Shown: piece after piece, positions 43,298 to 52,623 of the stretch
Layout: each line of letters begins with the position of its first letter
Numbering within the stretch: the first letter of the stretch is position 1
Source: Paenibacillus sp. DMB5
Lineage (GTDB): Bacteria > Bacillota > Bacilli > Paenibacillales > Paenibacillaceae
DNA length: 64,000 nt
Direction of reading: 5' to 3'
Assembly (NCBI RefSeq): GCF_001517085.1
Contig: NZ_LRAC01000127.1
Location: 1-64,000 of the forward strand
Notes under the pieces: generated by a model
What the model saw: the letters and a program-made list of their open reading frames with translations, nothing else
What the model was told of the DNA's origin: nothing
Database searches by the model: none
Made by a program: the position numbers and the translations under genes

Positions 43298-44260
43298 ATG
43301 ATGGATAACCGGCAGATTAGCCCCGGGCAGAAAACAGGGATGACGGTGAGAAGAAGCATCGGTAAAGGTAAGCTGGAGCCTGTGCTGTTCACCACCTTTA
43401 ATACCGTGTTTATGATTTGCCTTGTAGTTGTCACCCTATATCCCTTCCTGAATACGATTGCCGTTTCGTTTAACGCGGGGAATGACACGATCCGCGGCGG
43501 CATTTACTTATGGCCGCGGGCCTGGACTTTCCAGAATTACAAGGCGATCTTTGCCTCCGGCACGATTTATGATGCTTTTCTGATTTCTGTAGCGCGGACG
43601 GTGCTGTCGACAGTGCTGAATATCTTCCTGACGACGATGCTGGCCTACACGCTGAGCCGGAGGGAATATGTCTTCCGCCAGCCGATTACGGTGGTCTTCG
43701 TGCTGACGATGTATTTCAGCGCCGGTCTGATTCCGAGCTACTTTCTGATCAAGGATCTGAACCTGATTAACAGCTTCTGGGTTTATATTTTCCCGTCGAT
43801 GATCAGCGCCTTTAATATGATTGTTATCCGGACTTATATCGGTACCATTCCTGAAAGCCTGATGGAGTCGGCAAGAATTGACGGAGCGGGAGACTTCAAA
43901 ATCTTCATGCGGGTTGTATTCCCGCTGTGCAAACCGGTGCTTGCAACCATTGCCCTGTTTGTTGCGGTAGGCGCCTGGAACTCCTGGTTCGATGCCTTTA
44001 TCTACACCTCTTCCCGGCAGCACCTGAGTACACTGCAGTATGAGCTGATGAAGCTCTTATCCTCGACGATGAACTCCAACAGCAACCCGAACGTTGCCGC
44101 CGGGGTAGGGATGGACCAGGATTCAGCGCGGGCGCTCGTGACACCGCTGTCGATCCGGGCCGCGATTACAGTAGTCGCCTCGGTACCGATCCTGCTTGTG
44201 TATCCTTTTATGCAGAAGTATTTTGTGGTCGGCCTGAATGTGGGGAGTGTTAAGGAGTAG
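43298..44260 (+). CDS. Carbohydrate ABC transporter permease (YtcP type), xylan locus
   Basis: 320 residues, six membrane segments from FNTVFMICLVVVTLYPFLNT. EAA loop: ESLMESARIDGAGDFKIFMR near residue 195; family ending YPFMQKYFVVGLNVGSVKE. ATG 43298 directly follows the previous stop; GAGAGG lies ahead, so translation is coupled. An ATG three bases on is an alternative start. Confidence 0.93.
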   Translation: MMDNRQISPGQKTGMTVRRSIGKGKLEPVLFTTFNTVFMICLVVVTLYPFLNTIAVSFNAGNDTIRGGIYLWPRAWTFQNYKAIFASGTIYDAFLISVARTVLSTVLNIFLTTMLAYTLSRREYVFRQPITVVFVLTMYFSAGLIPSYFLIKDLNLINSFWVYIFPSMISAFNMIVIRTYIGTIPESLMESARIDGAGDFKIFMRVVFPLCKPVLATIALFVAVGAWNSWFDAFIYTSSRQHLSTLQYELMKLLSSTMNSNSNPNVAAGVGMDQDSARALVTPLSIRAAITVVASVPILLVYPFMQKYFVVGLNVGSVKE

Positions 44261-44308
44261 AGGCTGAGACTTCAGGTATCTTTAACAAATTAAAGAGAGG
44301 TTGTCCCC

Positions 44309-45990
44309 ATGGAGATGAAGCAGTCATTCATACAGTATACGAACCCGGTGCTGCCGGGTTTTTATCCTGATCCGAGCATTACCCGGGCGGGAGAGGACTA
44401 TTATCTGGTCTGCAGCACCTTTGAATATTTCCCCGGTGTTCCGGTGTTTCACAGCCGCGATCTGATTCACTGGGAGCAGATCGGCCATGTGCTGGACCGG
44501 ATCAGCCAGCTCGACATCCGCAATTGCGGCAGCTCTGACGGGATTTATGCGCCGACAATCCGGTATCATGACGGAATGTTCTATATGATTACAACGGATG
44601 TGCGGGGACGGGGCAATTTCTATGTAACTGCGGCTGATCCGGCAGGCCCCTGGTCCGATCCGGTCTCCGTTCCTTACGGCGGCATAGACCCGTCGCTGAT
44701 GTTCGATGAGGACGGTAAGGTTTATGTGACCGCCCAGCAGGGGGCAGGCTATGATTCTCATATCATCCAGTATGAAATTGACATTGCCACCGGAGCTGCG
44801 CTGACTGAACCCGTGGTGATCTGGACCGGGGACGCGGGCCATGGCTCGAAGGCCCGCATTTATACAAGATTAACGGGATGTACTATATCATGGCGGCTTC
44901 AGGCGGCACCGCCAAGGAGCACCGCGAGATCATCGGACGCAGCAGCTCGCCGTACGGTCCATTTGAAGAGCTGGCAGAGCCGATTCTGACCCACAGGGGG
45001 ATCGGGCATCCGATCCAGTATCTGGGTCATGCCGATCTGATCGAAGGTCCGGACGGCGGATGGTGGGCGGTTTTTCTTGGTGTACGTCTTGGCGAAGACG
45101 GCTACGGGGTACTTGGCCGGGAGACGTATCTCGCTCCGGTGAGCTGGAGTGAGGATGGCTGGCCGATGATTGACAACAATGATGGTACCGTGGGACTGGA
45201 GATGTGCGTGGAGCGGTCTTGTTACGTTGCGGGTGAAGAGGAACCGGATGTTGAGCCGGGGAGCCGGCAGCGTGAATTCGAAGATGCCTCAGAGGAGAGC
45301 TATGAATGGGCTGATATACAGGGGAAGAGCACTGAGCATTCTGATGGCATCGCGAAGGCAAGCGTACAGGAGTCCGGGCGTTATGGCGGGCGGCATGAGT
45401 TTACCCGCAGTGTGCTTCCGTATGATCTGGTCTTCCTGCGGAATCCGGCTGAACACAGCTGGTCGCTGGAGGAGCGTCCGGGCTGGCTGGCGCTGAGGGG
45501 CCAGCCGGCCGGACTCAGCGATATTGGCCAAACGGCCTTTATCGGCCGCAGGCAGCAGCAGTTTGCCGCTGAGTGGAGCACGCTGCTTGAGCTGGAAGCT
45601 CAGGAGGACGGTGCGGAAGCCGGATTATGCGTCAGAATGAATGAGCGGGCCCATTATGAGGTGGGGATGATCCGTAGGGACGGACAGCCTCTGGTGTTTG
45701 CGCGTCTGACGGTGCAAGGCCAGTCCCGGCTGGCGGCGGAGGTTCCGGTAAGCGGGTCCGCTGGCAGAGTTTTTCTGAAAATTGCCGCGGATTACCAAGA
45801 GTACGGTCTGCTGTATTCCATGGACGGTGAGGCGTGGACCAGACTGGCTGCAGGCCAGGCTTATGAGCTGTCACCGCAGGCGGCAGAAGGAAATGCTTTT
45901 ACCGGAGTAGTGGTCGGCATGTATGCGGCGGGCAACGGGCGGGAGCTGCCGGGATTTGCCTATTTTGACTGGTTTGCATGGCAGTCTTAA
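44309..45990 (+). pseudogene. GH43 beta-xylosidase/arabinofuranosidase, frameshifted at the catalytic Glu motif
   Basis: Cytosolic glycosidase (no signal peptide) expected to cut xylose or arabinose from imported oligosaccharides. Five-bladed propeller signals: base Asp in VLPGFYPDPSITRAG, pKa-modulating Asp in YGGIDPSLMF, and the catalytic acid Glu in PWLEGPHLYKING, which is read only in the second frame. Frame 1 runs 44309-44840, frame 2 (two bases on) from about 44838 to 45990. One missing C in GGCCCATGG explains it. The C-terminal ~230 residues are the beta-sandwich domain of GH43 xylosidases. Intact length ~560. ATG 44309 follows GAGAGG. Confidence 0.87.
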
Positions 45991-46068
45991 GAGGCCGGTG
46001 TCCCGTATCTGTGCATGGAAGCGAAGGCTGAGGGTATTGGAGTAAACCTTTTTGTGGGAGGTTTTTGG

Positions 46069-47079
46069 ATGGGAGATAACTGCTTCAGCGGACCTGCGTT
46101 AAAGGACATGTTCTCTGATGATTTCAAAATCGGCGCTGCGGTAAACCCGCTGACGATCCGTTCCCAGGAGCAGCTGCTGGCGTATCATTTCAACAGTATC
46201 ACTGCCGAGAATGAAATGAAGTTTGAGAGTGTGCATCCGCAGGAGGAGGTATACACCTTTGATCAGGCGGACGAGCTGGCGGCTTTTGCCCGGAAGCACG
46301 GGCTAGCGATGCGAGGTCATACACTGGTGTGGCATAACCAGACGAGCGATTGGCTGTTTACGGACGGAGCTGGTACGGCGTTAGGCAAGGAGCTTCTGCT
46401 GGCGCGTATGAAGTCGCACATCGATACGGTTGTTGGACGTTACCGGGGACAGATTTATGCCTGGGATGTGGTTAACGAGGTGATTGCCGATGAAGGCCCG
46501 GAGCTGTTGAGGTCATCCAAATGGCTGGAGATTGCCGGGCCGGAGTTCATTGCGCGAGCGTTCGAATATGCTCATGAGGCTGATCCGCAGGCCTTGCTGT
46601 TCTACAATGATTACAATGAATCGCATCCGCACAAGCGCGATAAAATCTATACCCTGCTCAAGTCGCTGCTGGATCAGGGGGTGCCGGTCCATGGTGTCGG
46701 CCTGCAGGCGCACTGGAATCTGTACGATCCTGCGCTGGATGACATCCGGGCAGCGATCGAGAGGTACGCTTCGCTCGGGCTGCAGCTGCAGCTTACCGAG
46801 CTGGATATGTCCCTGTTCCGCTTCGACGATAAGCGGACGGACCTGGCAACCCCGCCGCCGGAGCTGCTTGAGCTCCAGGCTGAGCGGTATGACGCGGTAT
46901 TCCGGCTGCTCCGGGAATACCGGCAGGTCATTTCGTCCGTCACCTTCTGGGGAGCTGCGGACGACTACACGTGGCTGGACAATTTTCCTGTCCGCGGACG
47001 TAAAAACTGGCCGTTCCTGTTCGATGAACAGCACAGGCCGAAGCCCGCTTTTGAACGGCTTGCTGTGCGCAGCCGCTGA
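46069..47079 (+). CDS. Intracellular GH10 endo-1,4-beta-xylanase
   Basis: 336 residues, a single GH10 (beta/alpha)8 barrel. Catalytic acid/base Glu137 in IYAWDVVNEVIADE and nucleophile Glu244 in LQLTELDMSLF; substrate-binding GHTLVWHNQTSDWLF near 83 and TFWGAADDYTWL near 290. It has no signal peptide and no binding module, so like other short GH10 enzymes of Bacillales it acts inside on imported xylooligosaccharides. ATG 46069 sits 7 bases after GGGAGG; the in-frame ATG at 46015 lacks a site. It follows GH43 by about 80 bp and is the last gene of the xylan operon. Confidence 0.95.
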   Translation: MGDNCFSGPALKDMFSDDFKIGAAVNPLTIRSQEQLLAYHFNSITAENEMKFESVHPQEEVYTFDQADELAAFARKHGLAMRGHTLVWHNQTSDWLFTDGAGTALGKELLLARMKSHIDTVVGRYRGQIYAWDVVNEVIADEGPELLRSSKWLEIAGPEFIARAFEYAHEADPQALLFYNDYNESHPHKRDKIYTLLKSLLDQGVPVHGVGLQAHWNLYDPALDDIRAAIERYASLGLQLQLTELDMSLFRFDDKRTDLATPPPELLELQAERYDAVFRLLREYRQVISSVTFWGAADDYTWLDNFPVRGRKNWPFLFDEQHRPKPAFERLAVRSR

Positions 47080-47312
47080 GTTGTATTGGAGCCGATTGAA
47101 TGGAGTTATCTTCGCTGCGCTATTCTCTTTTGAATCAGAACTGGTATGTAAAAGTAACAGTATGAGCTTATCCAATTACTAATACCCATGTACTGATATT
47201 TCCCGGAATGAGATGCAATCCGGATTTGTTAACAAACGTATAGGTTTAATCTAAGTTTCGCCTTTGCTCGGAGTGAGGCTCATTGGATTCAGTATAGTAA
47301 CTATACAAGCTA

Positions 47313-47349
47313 AGCAGCGGTCTCCCGTTTATGGGGGCCGCTGTTTTGT
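47313..47349 (+). terminator. Terminator of the xylan operon
   Basis: AGCAGCGGTCTCCC faces GGGGGCCGCTGTT with a 5-base loop, followed by TTTGTTT. It lies about 230 bp after the GH10 stop codon. Confidence 0.82.
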
Positions 47350-47437
47350 TTATGTAGTTAAGTAACTTAAAACCAGCCCGCGGGACGATACCAGAGGCAA
47401 AAATGTCCCATACTTAGCCAAACTCCAGATTAAGCCC

Positions 47438-47697
47438 ATCATTAAAGGGAAAAATCCCATTAATGCGCCGAAATCGGCGCTCCCAGCTCATCATGAAAGG
47501 GAAAAATCCCTTTAATGAGCCGGAAAGCGTGCCCCGAGCCACCCATGAAAGGGAAAAATCCCTTTGATGGGCCGGAAAGCGTGCTTCGAGCCACCCATGA
47601 AAGGGAAAAATCCCTTTAATGCGCCGAAAGCCGGGCTCCGAGCCCGCCAATAAAGGGAAAACTCCCCTTCATTACCCCGGCACCGCTCCCGGGCCAG
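47438..47697 (+). repeat. Five tandem 52-bp units, each a hairpin
   Basis: The core AAAGGGAAAAATCCCTTT (a 7-bp stem with a short A-rich loop) recurs at 47444, 47496, 47548, 47600 and 47652, exactly 52 bases apart, with variable GC-rich sequence between (GCCGGAAAGCGTGC and similar). The 52-bp period is not a multiple of three, so the apparent minus-strand reading frame over it is not a repeat protein. The outer units are more diverged than the central ones. No identical repeat/unique spacer arrangement exists, so this is not CRISPR. Confidence 0.93.
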
Positions 47698-48185
47698 CCC
47701 TTGATGAAATAATTCCCGTCAAACGCCAGCCCCGGCTTCGCTGGCCCTTCGCCGGGCCCTAGCGACCCGCGAACCACAGCGAATATATACAGGACGATGA
47801 GATAGCGAAAAGGATTAATGGCCACCGGCCTGATAAGCTGTGGAAGCACCGGATAAAGTCGGGCAGCGCACTGAAGCGTGACCACCGCCCGGGGCTTCCG
47901 GACCGTGCGCCGGGAGGCGCACGCGGTGCGGAAACCCCCTTATTTATGCATTAAAGCCCCTTCAGCCGATGCAGCAGGATAATTTTAACTCCAGCCGCAC
48001 ATGCTTAGAGGAGGGGAATCCTTCCATAGGTCTGATATATCATTTTAAAAATAAATGATGACACAGTGAAGGTTATGCCTTATTATTTAAAGAGATTTTT
48101 AATAAAACAGTTTTAAAATAGTTGTAGTACACTTTACGGAGGAACAAGCTTTATTATCAGCAGGTCCGGAGAGGGGCGGAATACG

Positions 48186-48941
48186 ATTTTAGCGCTGAGC
48201 GGAGTAAGTAAGAGCTTCGAACTGAAGGAAGGCAGTCACCACGCGGTCCGGGACGTATCGCTTACAGTAAAACCGGCTTCGATCCACGGTATTATCGGGG
48301 CCAGCGGGGCCGGCAAGTCGACGCTGCTGCGCCTGATGAATCTGCTGGAGCGACCTGATAAGGGCACTGTAACAGCAGGCGGCAAGGAGCTGACAGCATT
48401 AACAGAGAAAGAGCTGCGCCGGGAGCGGCAGAAGATCGGGATGATCTTTCAGCATTTTAACCTTGTCGCCAATGCTACTGTCAGCCGCAATGTGGAGATT
48501 CCGCTCGAGCTGGCCCGTGTGCCGAAGGGCGAACGCCGGAAGCGGGTCACCGAGGTGCTCGATTTTGTCGGCCTGACCGACAAAGCAGAGCAGTATCCGG
48601 CCCGGCTCAGCGGCGGACAACGCCAGCGGGTAGCTATTGCCCGCGCCCTTGCGAACAGCCCGCAGCTGCTGCTGTGCGACGAGCCGACCTCCGCGCTGGA
48701 CCCGGTGACTACGGCGGATATCCTCGGCGTGCTGAAGCATATTAATTCCGTGCTCGGCGTTACGATCGTGATTGTCACCCATGAGCTGGATGTGGTGCGC
48801 AGCATCTGTACTGAGGTATCCGTCATGGAGGACGGAAGGATCGTGGATGCCTTCTCCCGCGAGGAGCACGGGTTCCTTCAGCCTTCGGGGCATTCCGGCT
48901 CCTACCGCGAGCAGATTACCGGCAAGGCAGGTGGGCGATAA
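48186..48941 (+). CDS. metN: Methionine-type ABC transporter ATPase, short form with probable ATT start
   Basis: 251 residues. ATPase of a D/L-methionine importer: Walker A GIIGASGAGKSTLLRLMN near residue 40, Q-loop IGMIFQHFNLVANATVSRNV, signature ARLSGGQRQRVAIARAL, Walker B LLLCDEPTSALDPVTT. There is no ATG, GTG or TTG in frame between the upstream stop at 48114 and this domain. The family start (LALSGVSKSFELKEG) aligns with ATT 48186, 9 bases after GAGGGG; ATT 48153 is the other option. The ACT-like NIL domain that normally follows and mediates methionine inhibition is missing. TAATG overlap with the permease gene. Confidence 0.87.
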   Translation: MLALSGVSKSFELKEGSHHAVRDVSLTVKPASIHGIIGASGAGKSTLLRLMNLLERPDKGTVTAGGKELTALTEKELRRERQKIGMIFQHFNLVANATVSRNVEIPLELARVPKGERRKRVTEVLDFVGLTDKAEQYPARLSGGQRQRVAIARALANSPQLLLCDEPTSALDPVTTADILGVLKHINSVLGVTIVIVTHELDVVRSICTEVSVMEDGRIVDAFSREEHGFLQPSGHSGSYREQITGKAGGR

Positions 48942-49603
48942 TGTGGGAAAGCATGCTGAAATACCAGGATCTGATGTGGCAGTCGATCGGTGAAACCTTT
49001 GTCATGGTCGGGATTTCGATTCTGGCAGCCCTGCTGGTCGGGCTTCCGCTGGGTACGGTGCTGTATTTTTGCCGCAAGGGCCAGCTTTATGAGAACCGGA
49101 GCCTGTCGCTGACGCTGAACAGTATCGTTAACGTGGTCCGCTCCTTCCCGTTCCTGCTGCTGGTGGTGGCGCTCATTCCGGTCACCCGCTTCCTGGTTGG
49201 AACCTCTATCGGAACATTGGCCTCAACGGTGCCTCTGTCCGTGGTCGCCATTGCCTATTATGCGCGTCTGGTGGAGCAGTCCCTGCTGGAGGTTCCCAGA
49301 GGCACGATAGAGGCAGCCTTGTCCATGGGGGCGTCGAAGCTGGAGCTGATTTTCAAGTTCCTGTATGTGGAAGCGCGGTCGGGACTGGTGCTCGGACTTA
49401 CGGCCTCGACGATCAGCTTTATTTCGTTTTCAACGGTGATGGGTGTGGTTGGCGGCGGCGGTGTCGGCGATTTTGCCATCCGTTACGGGTACCAGCGGTT
49501 TGAGAACGAAGTGATGGCCTACGCCATTGTCGTTATGATTGTGCTTGTACAGCTGATCCAGTTCACCGGAAGCACGGTGGCGAGACTGCTGGATAAGCGC
49601 TGA
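48941..49603 (+). CDS. metI: Methionine-type ABC transporter permease
   Basis: 220 residues, five membrane segments; homodimeric channel of the MetNIQ importer. SLTLNSIVNVVRSFPFLLLV in the first third, the coupling loop LLEVPRGTIEAALSMGASKL near residue 120 and IRYGYQRFENEVMAYAIV near the end are family typical. Start ATG 48941 overlaps the ATPase stop. Confidence 0.93.
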   Translation: MWESMLKYQDLMWQSIGETFVMVGISILAALLVGLPLGTVLYFCRKGQLYENRSLSLTLNSIVNVVRSFPFLLLVVALIPVTRFLVGTSIGTLASTVPLSVVAIAYYARLVEQSLLEVPRGTIEAALSMGASKLELIFKFLYVEARSGLVLGLTASTISFISFSTVMGVVGGGGVGDFAIRYGYQRFENEVMAYAIVVMIVLVQLIQFTGSTVARLLDKR

Positions 49604-49684
49604 TTCAAGGGAAGACTGAATACGGAATGTGCAGGCTGTACTATTTTGAAATCCAAATATAAACAACGGGGGTTATTGAAAAAA

Positions 49685-50542
49685 ATGAAAAAGTCCATGA
49701 TTGCAATGCTGATGCTGTTCGTCCTGATTGCTGCAGGCTGCGGCAACAACACTAACAATACTCAAAATGCCGCTGAAGCCACGGAAGCGCCGGCAGCAAC
49801 AGCAGCGGCAAGTACAGAACCCGTAAAAATCAAGGTAGCGACACTGATTCCTCCAATGACCGACATTCTGGATATTGTAAAGCCGCTTCTGCTGGAGGAC
49901 GGCGTGGATATGGAGATCGTTGTATTGTCCGACAATGTGCAGCCGAACGAGGCGCTGGCGAACAAGGAAGTGGACGCGAACTTCTTCCAGCACGTGCCTT
50001 ACATGACGCAGTTCAATGACAGCAAGGGCTCGAACCTCGTTCCGGTACAGCCTGTGTATGATGCAATCTACGGCGGCTATTCCAAAAAGTACAAATCCAT
50101 TGAAGAGCTGCCGGAAGGCGCGAAGCTGGTAATGGCCAATGACCCGTCGAATATCGGACGTTCGCTGCAGATGTTTGCTGACGCCGGTCTGATCAAGCTG
50201 AAGGATGGAGTAGGCATTACAGCAACCCAGGCGGATATTACCGAGAATCCGAAGAACTTCAAGTTCGAGGAAGTCGATCTGTTGATGCTGGCCCGGATGA
50301 TGGATGACGGCGACCTGGTAGCGATGACACCGGCTTATGCCAGTCCGCTCGGCCTGACCCCGAAGAAGGATGCGCTGATTACAGAGCGTGAGGATTCCGA
50401 ATTTACAATTACTCTTGTAGCACGCGAAGACAATCAGGATTCCGATGCCATCCAGAAGCTGGCGAAACGGATCAGCGGTCCGGAAGTGAAGAAGTTCCTG
50501 GAAGATAATTATGCAGAGATCGCTCTGCCGGCTTTTGAATAA
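49685..50542 (+). CDS. metQ: Methionine-type substrate-binding lipoprotein
   Basis: 285 residues. Signal peptide ending in a lipobox AAGC near residue 19, an Asn/Thr/Ala/Glu linker, then the NlpA/MetQ fold (IKVATLIPPMTDILDIVKPL, then ANKEVDANFFQHVPYMTQFN and MANDPSNIGRSLQM, ending with GPEVKKFLEDNYAEIALPAF). It anchors outside the membrane and delivers methionine or a similar amino acid. The start is uncertain: ATG 49685 lies 12 bases after GGGGG, and a TTG at 49676 lies 3 bases after it. Confidence 0.9.
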   Translation: MKKSMIAMLMLFVLIAAGCGNNTNNTQNAAEATEAPAATAAASTEPVKIKVATLIPPMTDILDIVKPLLLEDGVDMEIVVLSDNVQPNEALANKEVDANFFQHVPYMTQFNDSKGSNLVPVQPVYDAIYGGYSKKYKSIEELPEGAKLVMANDPSNIGRSLQMFADAGLIKLKDGVGITATQADITENPKNFKFEEVDLLMLARMMDDGDLVAMTPAYASPLGLTPKKDALITEREDSEFTITLVAREDNQDSDAIQKLAKRISGPEVKKFLEDNYAEIALPAFE

Positions 50543-50551
50543 CAGTTAAGC

Positions 50552-50597
50552 AAAGAGGTTGTCCCTGTGCACGATCACCGGGGCGCCTCTTTTTTAT
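50552..50597. terminator. Terminator of metNIQ, possibly bidirectional
   Basis: AAAGAGGTTGTCCCTGTG faces CACCGGGGCGCCTCTTT around a 6-base loop, followed by TTTTA. It touches the stop codon of the convergent TetR gene. Confidence 0.82.
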
Positions 50598-51187
50598 GTG
50601 ATACTATGCAGGTGGGAGATTCCTCCGATAATGAACGGGCTTACACGCTTGGCCAGCTCGGCGGGCGCTTCAGTCCGTCCATCCTGATTCCAGCGGTAGG
50701 TTATACCATAGATAGACCAGCTTAGCAGGGTTGCGGCGGAGACTAATGCTTTTGACTGGACTGGTGTGCCTGTCGTTCTGCCAAGCAGCCTGAGAATGAG
50801 CTGTTCGAGCTGCAGTTTAATATTTTCTTCGATCAACAGTGCTACGGAATCATACTTCTTGACGCAATGCTGACTTGATTCGTGGTAAGCACACAGGGCT
50901 CCGATAAGCTCCAGAAGAGTCTGCTCCGTTAACGGGGCTTCTGCCTCAAGCTTCTGGACGACCAGGGTTGTAAAAGCACTGGACAGCATAGCTTCAAGCA
51001 GCGCGTATTTATCGGCAAAATGGGCATAAAACGTAGCCCTGTTAATAGTTGCGTTACTGGTAATATCACTGATCGTAATCTGGTTGAAGTCCTTGGTATT
51101 CAGCAGCCGGAGGAAGGCGTCCAGAATCAGCTGCCGTGTCCGGATCACACGCGGATCGTTAGGGTTAGGGGATAGCATATTAGCCAT
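50594..51187 (-). CDS. TetR-family transcriptional regulator
   Basis: 197 residues: N-terminal TetR helix-turn-helix (RQLILDAFLRLLNTKDFNQI, then ISDITSNATINRATFYAHFA and DKYALLEAML) and a divergent C-terminal ligand domain with a conserved TetR_C-like segment (TLLSWSIYGITYRW) seen in the group lacking known ligands. ATG 51187 follows AAAGGAG. It is divergent from the flavin oxidoreductase gene and a perfect 10-bp palindrome lies between, so it probably represses that enzyme and itself. Confidence 0.92.
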   Translation of the reverse strand: MANMLSPNPNDPRVIRTRQLILDAFLRLLNTKDFNQITISDITSNATINRATFYAHFADKYALLEAMLSSAFTTLVVQKLEAEAPLTEQTLLELIGALCAYHESSQHCVKKYDSVALLIEENIKLQLEQLILRLLGRTTGTPVQSKALVSAATLLSWSIYGITYRWNQDGRTEAPAELAKRVSPFIIGGISHLHSIT

Positions 51188-51270
51188 TGCTGAACACTCC
51201 TTTCTGGTGTAAAAAGATTCTTCTTATTATAGTCATGCGCCCGTGTGACAACAAATGTTTCTTTTTCTCC

Positions 51271-51280
51271 GACAATTGTC
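51271..51280. promoter_or_regulatory. Palindrome between TetR and OYE genes (putative operator)
   Basis: GACAATTGTC is a perfect 10-bp palindrome, extended as CCGACAAT here and answered by ATTGTCGG about 40 bases downstream (51315 region). It lies in the divergent spacer, 84 bp from the TetR start. Confidence 0.5.
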
Positions 51281-51425
51281 CTGGGGCTTCGCTTAAGCAA
51301 CAATCCGGCGGGATTGTCGGTTGTAGGGGGAGCGTCTGCTTGATAAGCTAGCCTACATATCCCGTCGTAAACGGCTTGGGATAACAGCCCGGGCGAAGAC
51401 CCGGAATATCAGGGAGGCGTTACAA

Positions 51426-52523
51426 TTGAGGAATGAGCAGCAGACACAAACACTGGAAGCCTTGTTTGAACCGTATAAGGTTCAGCAATTAACCATACCC
51501 AACCGGATTGTCATGTCGCCGATGGCGCGGGCGTTTTCTCCTGACGGTGTGCCGGGAGAGGATGTAGCCGCATACTATAGCCGCCGCGCGGGGAATGAAG
51601 TCGGACTTGTGATTACAGAGGGTGCGGTCATCGGCCATCCGGCAGCGGCGAGTGAATCCAGATTGCCGGATATGTCCGGTGAGGCGGCTTTGGCAGGCTG
51701 GAGCAGAGTGGTGCGGCAGGTGCATGAAGCGGGGGGCACTATTTTCCCGCAGCTGGTGCATATGGGTATGATCCGTCCCGAAGGTACCGGGCCTAATCCG
51801 CAGGCGAAATCACTGGGTCCCTCAGGACTGGACCTTGAAGGCAATCAGGCCGGCGAGCCGATGACTGAACAGGAAATTGCCGAGGTCATTCAGGCGTTTG
51901 CGGATGCAGCGGCGAATGCCCGGCGGATTGGCTTTGACGGAATCGAGCTTCACGGGGCACACGGTTTTCTGATTGATCAGTTCTTCTGGGCAAAAACAAA
52001 CCGGCGCACGGACCGTTACGGCGGTGATTATCTGCAGCGTACCACATTTGCGGCTGAAGTTGTGCGGGCTGTACGCGCTGCGGTCGGGCCGGATTATCCG
52101 GTTTCGATGCGGCTGTCCCAGTGGAAAATGGCGGATTATACAGCGAAGCTGTGGGATACACCGGAACAGCTGGAGCAGTTCCTGAACGTATTGGTTGAAG
52201 CGGGAGTGGATATCTTCCATGTCTCTACACGCCGCTTTAATGAGCCTGGATTTGCCGGATCTGAGCTCAGCCTCGCCGGCTGGGTGAAGAAGCTCAGCGG
52301 CAAGACGACGATTGCTGTCGGCTCCGTCGGTATGGCAGATGACGGGGAGGCCGGCGTACCCGGTTATCAGGAGCTAATGAGCCGGCTGAAGCAGCAGGAA
52401 TTTGATCTGGTGGCCGTAGGCCGTGCGCTGCTCGGTGATCCGGCCTGGGCGAAGAAGGTGCATGAAGGCAGGCTGGATGAGATTAAGCCGTTTACTCCGG
52501 AAGCTGCGGCAGTTCTAATTTAA
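51426..52523 (+). CDS. NADH:flavin oxidoreductase (old yellow enzyme family)
   Basis: 365-residue FMN-dependent ene-reductase or related oxidoreductase. Barrel signatures: LTIPNRIVMSPMARAFSPDG at the start, ALAGWSRVVRQVHEAGGTIF, GFDGIELHGAHGFLIDQFFW near residue 180 with the catalytic His pair region, then TNRRTDRYGGDYLQRTTFAA. No C-terminal NADH/FeS domain, so it is the short OYE class (NemA/YqjM-like). TTG 51426 follows GGGAGG by 8 bases. Substrate unknown; TetR-controlled OYEs often answer electrophiles. Confidence 0.93.
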   Translation: MRNEQQTQTLEALFEPYKVQQLTIPNRIVMSPMARAFSPDGVPGEDVAAYYSRRAGNEVGLVITEGAVIGHPAAASESRLPDMSGEAALAGWSRVVRQVHEAGGTIFPQLVHMGMIRPEGTGPNPQAKSLGPSGLDLEGNQAGEPMTEQEIAEVIQAFADAAANARRIGFDGIELHGAHGFLIDQFFWAKTNRRTDRYGGDYLQRTTFAAEVVRAVRAAVGPDYPVSMRLSQWKMADYTAKLWDTPEQLEQFLNVLVEAGVDIFHVSTRRFNEPGFAGSELSLAGWVKKLSGKTTIAVGSVGMADDGEAGVPGYQELMSRLKQQEFDLVAVGRALLGDPAWAKKVHEGRLDEIKPFTPEAAAVLI

Positions 52524-52550
52524 GCCGGGTGTTACAAGAAAAAATGCAAA

Positions 52551-52590
52551 GCAGCGGTTCCTCCATTAAGGAGAGACCGCTGTTTTTTTA
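52551..52590 (+). terminator. Terminator after the OYE gene
   Basis: GCAGCGGTTCCTCC pairs with GGAGAGACCGCTG around ATTAA, followed by TTTTTTT. Confidence 0.88.
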
Positions 52591-52623
52591 ATACTCTAGT
52601 CGTGCTGTTGTAAGCGGCTGGCA

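Noticed and set aside
47414..47650. Minus-strand reading frame with repeated IFPF-type segments, as if a repeat protein
   Set aside because: The 52-bp period is not a multiple of 3, so the apparent repeats lie in shifting frames; it comes from the DNA hairpin array.
47438..47697. CRISPR array
   Set aside because: The repeated part is a short hairpin with related, not unique, intervening sequence; there are no cas genes.
48010..48180. S-box (SAM) riboswitch or T-box ahead of the methionine importer
   Set aside because: None of the conserved SAM-I core or T-box sequence is present and no terminator/antiterminator pair is seen.
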